From Anthonomus grandis grandis (Eukaryota > Arthropoda > Insecta > Coleoptera > Curculionidae), in the NCBI RefSeq assembly GCF_022605725.1, contig NC_065555.1:27824774-27888773 (forward strand): 64,000 bases of DNA. Direction: 5' to 3'. Under the pieces are notes generated by a model. That model worked only from the letters and a program-made list of their open reading frames with translations, ran no database searches and was not told the DNA's origin. Both the position numbers and the translations under genes were made by a program. Shown piece after piece: positions 58,095 through 64,000 of the stretch. The stretch's first letter is position 1. The number at the start of each line of letters is the position of its first letter.

Positions 58095-58494
58095 TCCACA
58101 TAATTGATGCATGTTGCAATATTGATGTTGCCAGTTTCCAAAAATTCTACAATAGATTATTTTACTATCTTGAAGTTAATGGTGCACATTTTCAACATCT
58201 TCTGTAGCGAAATTGTTACATTTCTGTGTTATCTATAGTTTAATTATTTTAAATAGAAATAAAAAAAGGGAGAGGGAACAATTAAGAGCCGCACTGAATA
58301 AAAAAATATTATACTATTTTTGTCTCGTTCATTTAAATAGCTTTAAGCTAGCTTGGGCCAGACTTAAAGTAGAGGTGAGCTATTGTATGGGAACATTTAT
58401 TTATTATATACATTTCTGTTTAAATAAAAGTCGTTATTTATTTATTGTCTACAAACTTTTAAAATATGTATGTAATTTCCACAATTATTTTTAG

Positions 58495-58828
58495 GTTAAA
58501 CCAATAAAATCTTCAATAATAAAGAAATCAGCGGTAATCCCGCAGTCGAAACTTACCACCCCTGCGACGCTTTCGGCCGCATTGACTTTACCCGAATCTA
58601 ATAATCCGGTAGTTGGGAACAAAATAATGATAGTGACCAATGCGCAGGGGCAACAGACGCGTTTGGTGCTGACGCCGCAACAGCAGAAGGCTTTTATGGG
58701 ACAAGGAGGCTCCAAAACGAAAACCATTATTAAAGGGACTTTCCCGAAAGCGTTACTGGAAACGGCTATTGCGGCCACCGCGCCCACGGGGTCACAGGTT
58801 GCTAAGAGCATTGCAATTACTTTACCGG
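58495..58828 (+). CDS. Last host gene exon seen in this window
   Basis: Acceptor ATTTTTAG before 58495 and donor GTAAGT at 58829. Phase 0 in and phase 1 out, so the gene continues beyond the window. It encodes KPIKSSIIKKSAVIPQSKLT, then LTLPESNNPVVGNKIMIVTN, QGQQTRLVLTPQQQKAFMGQ, TFPKALLETAIAATAP and AKSIAITLPG. It is GC-richer than the rest and looks conserved. Ile/Val-Thr and Gln-rich segments are reminiscent of chromatin or transcription proteins, but I cannot assign a family. No exon in the right phase was found between 58829 and 64000. Confidence 0.85.
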
Positions 58829-59032
58829 GTAAGTATATTCTTTCACCCATTTTAAATATTCTGTGTTTTATACTCTTAAAATTATATATTTTAATTGGCT
58901 TTCATGATTTATCATTTCCAAAAAAAAAAAAAAAACAATTTAAATTTATTCAAAACATAGTAATAACAATAATTTAGTACATAGCAAAATATCAATATAG
59001 AAACTAAACATGTATTTTTGAATTTCAACATA

Positions 59033-59870
59033 CAGTGTGCCCCACTTAAAGGTTAGCCACCCCTCTAAAATGTTTGTTTCTTGACCAATTTTCAAAAACT
59101 TTTTTTTGTTGGATAGATGGTCAAAAATGGCACTTATGAGCCAAGTTCGACATTTAGAGAAAGCAGGTCATGACCTACTGTATTCAAGTTTGAAGTGCGA
59201 AAAATCGAGAAGTAGTATTAGCGATATTTATTTTTGAAAAATGGTACTGGATTATTGTTCAGGACCACTTAAAACATAAGTGTACCAAATTTGGTTATGA
59301 TAGTATACAGGGTGTTGAAATAAATTGGAGTCAAATTTTTAAAAGGCGCAATAACATTCTTAATCAAATACGAATATTTTTTAACTTTTTGGCTAATTGG
59401 CATGCGTCTTGAGAACACAAAGGTTGGAAATATCCATGATAATATGATCGATTGTTGTTTATTGAAGGATATTTCCAACCTTTGTGTTCTCAAGACGCAT
59501 GCCAATTAGCCAAAAATTTAAAAAATATTCGTATTTGATTAAGATGTTATTGCGCCGTTTAAAAATTTGACTCCAATTTATTTCAACACGCTATGTATAC
59601 TATCATAACCAAATTTGGTACACTTATGTTTTAAGTGGTCCTGAACAATAATCCAATACCATTTTTCAAAAATAAATATCGCTAATACTACTTCTCGATT
59701 TTTCGCACTTCAAACTTGAATACAGTAGGCCATGACCTACTTTCTCTAAATGTCGAACTTGGCTCATAAGTGCCATTTTTGACCATCTATCCAACAAAAA
59801 AAAGTTTTTGAAAATTGGTCAAGAAACAAACATTTTACAGGGGTGGCTAACCCTTAAGTGGGACGCACTG
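59033..59870. mobile_element. 838-bp fold-back element, TA-flanked
   Basis: Starts CAGTGTGCCCCACTTAA and ends TTAAGTGGGACGCACTG, flanked by TA (59031-59032 and 59871-59872). The arms are about 400 bp each, nearly perfect inverted copies, around a small centre near 59435-59466. No coding sequence. A mariner/Tc1-derived MITE is the natural reading. Confidence 0.85.
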
Positions 59871-60273
59871 TATACACTTCATACAAAATAAAAAGCGTTG
59901 CACGTCATCGTCCATCTCGCTGCTTACTTGAGAGCGCGGTTGCCGGATTGTAATAAATTTGGGTATCTAAATGTTATGATAATAGGAAATTATGAGTTTT
60001 AATAATTATTATTGTAAGTTATATTTTTTTTTTTGTAAGTTATAATTTCTGATTATCTGTTTTATTAGCCTAAATTCACCCGATCTCACCTACTACCTGG
60101 TAAACAGGTAAAGCACTTTATTTATATACTATTGTTAAGTTTTAAATTATTAAAGTATAATAAATATTAACACCCCCCTTAGTTTAAAGAATAAATGCTT
60201 AATAATTTTGCCTAAATTTTTTTTTTTTGGGGCAAATAAACAGAAAGCTTTTTAACAAATACAAAATAATATA

Positions 60274-61103
60274 CAGGGTTTTGCAAAATTCGGTGCAAAT
60301 ATTATAAGAGCGTATTGTTGGAGTTAAAATAAGACTTTTTTTCCCCATAAACATGTATCCTAAAATGTATCCCCTCAGAGCTACAGCCCGTGTAAATTGC
60401 TTGAAAAAAAATCGGAACTATTTGGAATATCGGAAATTATTTGGAACCGTAACTACAATTATGCGTCAATTCTTTTTAATTTTCCGCCGCGAAAATGGTG
60501 TAAATCCAATTTTAGGGGAGAATTCAGGAAAACCTACCCTTCTGATGGCTGCTATCTTATCTTTCCTATAAGAAATTTAAAAATCTAGCAACACCATCGT
60601 TTTCGAGAAAATCCCTGATGGATGAAAGGGAAGCATTCTTACACCCCATTAAACTATCATATTAGAAAAAACGAAATGAGCTGTGACTGTTTATTTTTGG
60701 TCAAATCAAATTCATTTTATCGAAAAAATGCCAAAAACGATTATTTTAGATTTTTTCATGGCTAATTTAATTGTGTTCTGGATTTTCAAATTTCATGTTG
60801 AATGGCAGATATAAGATAGGGCTATAGTAAAGGTAAGTCCTTCCAAAATCCTTACCTAAAATTGGGTTGGGGCCAATTTTTGGGTAGGAAAATGTCAAGA
60901 AGACCCAAAACAATGCAAATTTTTAGAAGATTTGACGCATAACTGTAGTCAGTGTCCCAAATAATCGATTTTCTTCAAGCAATTTGCACGGGCTGTAGCT
61001 CTGAGTAAGTGCATTTTAGGATACGTGTTTATAGGAAAAAAGTCTTATTTTAACTCCAACAATACACTCCTAAAATATTTGCACCGAATTTTGTAACACC
61101 CTG
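60274..61103. mobile_element. 830-bp TA-flanked non-autonomous element
   Basis: Starts CAGGGTTTTGCAAAATTCGG and ends with an inverse-like ATTTTGTAACACCCTG, flanked by TA. The subterminal inverted similarity covers TTGCACGG and CCCGTGTAAATTGC, AGCTACAGCCC and GGGCTGTAGCTC, and so on for more than 150 bp. The centre holds no open frame of note. Its left half is repeated at 55128-55440. Confidence 0.75.
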
Positions 61104-61134
61104 TATAATAATACGAAAATTATATTTTTTGTTT

Positions 61135-61575
61135 AGTACTGATCTGATTCTGTCTCAGAACTACTAGAGTCACTATCATCATTTCCAATATAAAATATAC
61201 GAGGAAGAACATCTTGTCGATCCATTATTTGCTCCCTCTTGTACCATTTTAAAATTTCCTTTTCCGTATGTGTGATTGTATTTTTCCATATATCGTGGTT
61301 TATGGTTGTAAGGCTTGATGCCGCATGTTTAAGCAGTCTTGGTGTGAATTGCCATCCCTGTCAATGTGCTTATTGTAATAGGATTTTGATGTGCCCCATA
61401 TATGTTCGATTGGGTTAAACATACAGTGATATGGTGGCAGGCGAAGAACTTTATGACCAAACTGCTCAGCCAGATCATCTATTAGATATTTTCGCTCTGG
61501 TTTATTTCTAAAACAAAAATAATTATTATTAAAAGCTAATATAAATAACTTACCTTGCAACAATTCTTAAAAGTT
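61135..61575 (-). pseudogene. DDE transposase C-terminal relic with small intron
   Basis: Minus strand: LLRIVAR, a 49-bp apparent intron (GTAAGT to TTTTAG, 61509-61557), then NKPERKYLIDDLAEQFGHKV and LRLPPYHCMFNPIEHIWG, with the Glu of a DDE triad in PIEHIW. A frame change leads to DIWKNTITHTEKEILKWY and the acidic end GNDDSDSSSSETESDQY. It is part of a Tc1/IS630-like insect transposase family; the catalytic first half is missing. Confidence 0.6.
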
Positions 61576-61587
61576 CACTTTTAAATA

Positions 61588-62445
61588 CAGGGTGGCCATT
61601 TGAAAACCAAACAGAGCCTATTTTGGTTCCCTCAGAACATTTGCGAAAAAATCCTCGGACCCGTCAATTTTTGATTCAAGGGGGAAACATTTTTTTGCTA
61701 GTTTCGCTCCCCTGAGGGCAAAGCCCTAGCAAGGCTGACAAATTTTAAATGGAACGGGGGGTCGAGTGATACCTTATTTTGAAGGTATTTTTATGTGGAT
61801 TATAACCCTAAAGTTTTAAATCGTTACTATTTGCCTAGTCGATACAGGGGCTAATAAAAGTTACAAAAAACATGTTAACAAGTATAATTTTAAATAAAGG
61901 GCTTAAAGATAAAATCAATCAAGTAAATTCAAAAATGTTAAGAATGAAAAATGTAAGTTCAAAATGTTGGCCTTCGACTTCCATACAATAATACAGGTTT
62001 TGTCCAAACCTTTCCCGTACATTTTGCAAAATTTCTGGGGTGATTTGACGACATTCATCAATTATTCTTTGTCGCAAATGGTCTAGCGATGTTGGCTGAC
62101 TAGCATAAATTTTAGTTTTTAAATGGCCCCATAAAAAAAATCTAACGGGCTTAAGTCCGGAGAATGTGGAGGCCATTCAATAGCTCCTCTTCTTCCAATC
62201 CATTGTCCTGGAAACGTTTGGTCCAAATATTGACGAACCCTTGCAGCATAGTGGGGTGGCGCCCCATCTTGCTGAAATACTCGACGATTTTCCAAGTACT
62301 CGTTGTTATTTTCTAGTATCTCCACTAATGCGGGATGAATTGTATTTTCTAATAACTCCAGGTACATCTCTCCTGTTAAATTGCCAGGTAAAAAAAGGGG
62401 CCTACGATATGTTTACCAAAAATGCCAGCCCAAACATTTAATTTT
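61588..62445 (-). pseudogene. mariner-like (DD41D) transposase relic
   Basis: A CAGGGTGGCCATTTGAAAAC end lies at 61588 after TA. Minus strand from 62445: HPEKLNVWAGIFGKHIVGP, NLTGEMYLELLENTIHPALV, FQQDGAPPHYAARVRQYLDQ, PPHSPDLSPLDFF, a frameshift near 62140, then FFLWGHLKTKIYASQPTS and NLYYCMEVEGQHFELTF. I count 41 residues between the second and third Asp. The N-terminal half is missing, so the copy is truncated at about 62445. Confidence 0.75.
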
Positions 62446-62589
62446 TCAGGATGTTGTGTATGTGCACCTCACGAAATATTCTGGAGGGGCGATCCTCATA
62501 TGACCCACGAGGTAGAGCTCAACTTGGTACAGAGAGTAATTCAGGATTCCCGGACTAATGAATTGAACCAATTGAATAATCACCGGATG

Positions 62590-62822
62590 AATTGTGAATG
62601 GTCACCAATGAATCACCGGATTTAACACTCTTAGACTTATTTCTTTGAAGACATCTTAAACCCATTGTTTATAAAACACAACCTGCTAATATTGCTGATC
62701 TTAAAAGACGAATTGCAACAGAAGGCCAGTCAATTCCCGGAGAAGTTTTTCAAAATGTTATAAGAGAGGAGTTTTAGAGTATTGTTTATAGGAAAATGGA
62801 GAACATTTTCAGCAACTTATAA
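62590..62822 (+). pseudogene. mariner-like transposase C-terminal relic, plus strand
   Basis: Plus strand from about 62600: ESPDLTLLDLFLWRHLK-like residues with a frame change, PIVYKTQPANIADLKRRIAT, EGQSIPGEVFQNVIREEF and a stop, then MENIFSNL-like residues. A different mariner from the one at 61588-62445, in opposite orientation. Confidence 0.6.
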
Positions 62823-63082
62823 GATAGTGCTTAAATAAATCCTATGTATTTTATTGTAGAAACTTCTCTTTCGCAAATAAAATGCTATTTTGATCGAAGT
62901 AAAATAACCAATAAACAGGAAATGAATTCTTAAGAATATCTTCCTATTATTCAATGATTTTAACGGTGTAACCTACTGTTCTAATCACTACAAGGAGACC
63001 CAATACAATAGTTTTTCTATAAGCACATTCCTGAAACTACGAGACAGTTTTACCACTAACCAAAACTCTTTATTTTTAATCT

Positions 63083-63117
63083 CGACACGTGTTTCGCTAA
63101 CGATGTTAGCATCTTCG
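63083..63117 (-). ncRNA. Hammerhead-ribozyme-like motif, left arm of locus 4
   Basis: The inverse copy of the right-arm motif with the same stem II and stem III. Confidence 0.45.
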
Positions 63118-63163
63118 GGAGAAGATTAAAACGGGAGAAGAAGTTTTAATTAATTTTAATTAG

Positions 63164-63201
63164 AGAAGAAGATGCTAACATCGTTAGCGAAACACGTGTC
63201 G
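63164..63201 (+). ncRNA. Hammerhead-ribozyme-like motif, right arm of locus 4
   Basis: GAAGA, a 6-bp stem II GCTAAC/GTTAGC with loop ATC, then GAAACACGTGTC. Stem III pairs ACAC with GTGT and ends in the preferred GTC. The first core block reads AGAAGA where CTGANGA is expected, so the two leading bases of the core are changed. Confidence 0.5.
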
Positions 63202-63245
63202 AGATTAAAAATAAAGAGTTTTGGTTAGTGGTAAAACTGTCTCGT

Positions 63246-63601
63246 AATTTGAGCATCACACCAAAGGTTCCAACCATAAGACTACATTCCTGAAAACCAA
63301 AATCTCAATGCAGGCAAGTTTTTCTTCAACTTTAAAACGAGATTATGCGAAAAGCAACAAAGTAGGATACCACGGAAAAGAGAATTGAACGCTTTTTAAA
63401 ACAGTTTCAATTTAAGATTCTAAGGGTGCCATCTTGCCTTCCTAGAGGATTGAACCAGGAAGGCTTAAAATATTTATTTACTTATTTAGAAAATAACTTT
63501 AATGGGGCACAATGAAACTTTACTTAAGATTTTTTATTATTTTAATAAAAGGCAAAAAGTGGAGAAACAATTTATGTATTTAATTTTTCCATAGAGTACA
63601 A
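63246..63601. other. Intron or intergenic, no gene seen
   Basis: An AT-rich stretch between the palindrome and the Tc1 relic. Nothing recognised. Confidence 0.4.
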
Positions 63602-64000
63602 TTAATCTCGGGTTGCATAACCCTTAGTCTTAATAACTTCTATACATCTTAAATTCATTGACAGCAATAGTTTGTTAATATATTCTGGACTTATGGTCAA
63701 CCATATTTTATTTAATTGAAATAATTCATCCTGGTTTCTGAATTTAGCCTTGTTCTTTTGTCGTAGACGTCGATCCAATTCTTCCCAAAGATTTTCTATA
63801 GGGTTAATATCCGGGCTCTGAGCAGGCCACCTCATGACATTAACTTTATTGCTAACTAACCACTGTTTCACAAGTACAGAGGTATGCTTTAGATCGTTAT
63901 CGTGTGGAAACGTCCACAATAATGGCATGTTGTCTTTAGCATGTGGAAGCATTTGCTGCTCAAGAATGCGCAGATATCAAAAACGATCAATTTTACCTTA
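63602..64000 (-). pseudogene. Tc1-like transposase (DD34E), cut by the window end
   Basis: Minus strand to the stop at 63602: MLPHAKDNMPLLWTFPHDND, LKHTSVLVKQWLVSNKVNV, RWPAQSPDINPIENLWEELD and the tail IKTKGYATRD. I count 34 residues between the second Asp (HDND) and the Glu of PIENLW, the DD34E form. Upstream residues 63953-64000 continue as GKIDRF-stop-YLRILEQQ, so at least one stop is present. The N-terminal half lies outside the window. Confidence 0.8.

Larger units (their letters stand above)
55890..58207 (+). pseudogene. mariner-like transposase relic interrupted by a piggyBac element
   Basis: Left of the piggyBac insertion: frames with ERRKSPHISRNTRTIQYSEK, INVWAGILGN and FQQEAQSCRSL-like sequence ending at NTYL by 56219. 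Right of it the frame resumes at about 58091 with HIIDACCNIDVASFQKFYNR and YLEVNGAHFQHLL to the stop at 58207. About 50 residues that include the third catalytic motif are absent, so a deletion accompanied or followed the piggyBac insertion. Many frameshifts are present. Confidence 0.65.
63040..63245. repeat. Compact 206-bp palindrome with two hammerhead-like motifs (locus 4)
   Basis: The arms 63040-63117 and 63167-63245 are near-perfect inverted copies around a purine-rich centre (63118-63166). No coding content. Same type as the other three palindromic loci. Confidence 0.8.

Noticed and set aside
60071..60108. Possible small host exon ending in CTGGTAAACAG before GTAAAG
   Set aside because: The preceding exon ends in phase 1 and this stretch then begins with a stop (GCC TAA), so it does not fit.

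Overview
The window looks like one stretch of a transposon-rich insect nuclear genome, probably a beetle, although the species cannot be fixed from sequence alone. Reasons: short AT-rich introns with GT-AG borders, many mariner-type elements whose ends begin CAGGGTG next to TA, piggyBac elements at TTAA, Penelope-like retroelements, and several non-LTR retrotransposons. There is no bacterial-type gene organisation. The main content is one host gene on the + strand that enters at the left and leaves at the right. Nine exons were located with splice borders that agree in reading phase (4701-4970, 5025-5243, 20134-20246, 20570-28921, 37788-37981, 41415-41644, 43807-44090, 54708-54890, 58495-58828), plus two candidate exons (29022-29070 and 33657-33787) that also fit the phase. 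Together they give more than 3,400 codons. One exon alone is 8,352 nt (2,784 codons) and encodes an acidic, Ser/Glu/Lys-rich, apparently disordered protein with scattered basic Arg/Ser clusters. I do not recognise the family; a nuclear protein is plausible.

Nearly everything else lies in the introns and is mobile DNA. Left part (1-4392): a minus-strand non-LTR retrotransposon and a deleted piggyBac copy with intact TTAA duplications. The 15-kb intron (5244-20133): a mariner inside a mariner, a LINE ORF1 fragment, a large multi-exon transposase-like element (12270-18152) that carries its own mariner insertion, and a LINE reverse-transcriptase fragment. Intron 28922-37787: a second, related large element (29058-33402) with a Penelope-like element inside it, a compact palindrome with hammerhead-ribozyme-like sequences, and a LINE. 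Intron 37982-41414: a Tc1 relic and a long-TIR element holding a Penelope-like element. Introns 41645-54707: a LINE relic, a mariner relic, and a 7.3-kb mariner that hosts both a nearly complete LINE and a 1.3-kb TIR element. Right part (54891-64000): piggyBac inside mariner, two TA-flanked fold-back elements, more mariner/Tc1 relics and a fourth hammerhead-like palindrome.

The best candidates for something little described are: (1) the two related large elements with arrays of short subterminal repeats, both coding for a protein with a conserved CGxQN-like block; (2) four inverted-repeat loci whose arms carry hammerhead-ribozyme-like motifs; (3) the giant-exon host gene with three UHM-ligand-like Arg-Trp motifs; and (4) a host exon whose end and possible GC splice donor fall inside a transposon terminal repeat. 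Coordinates of relics are approximate because they were read by eye.
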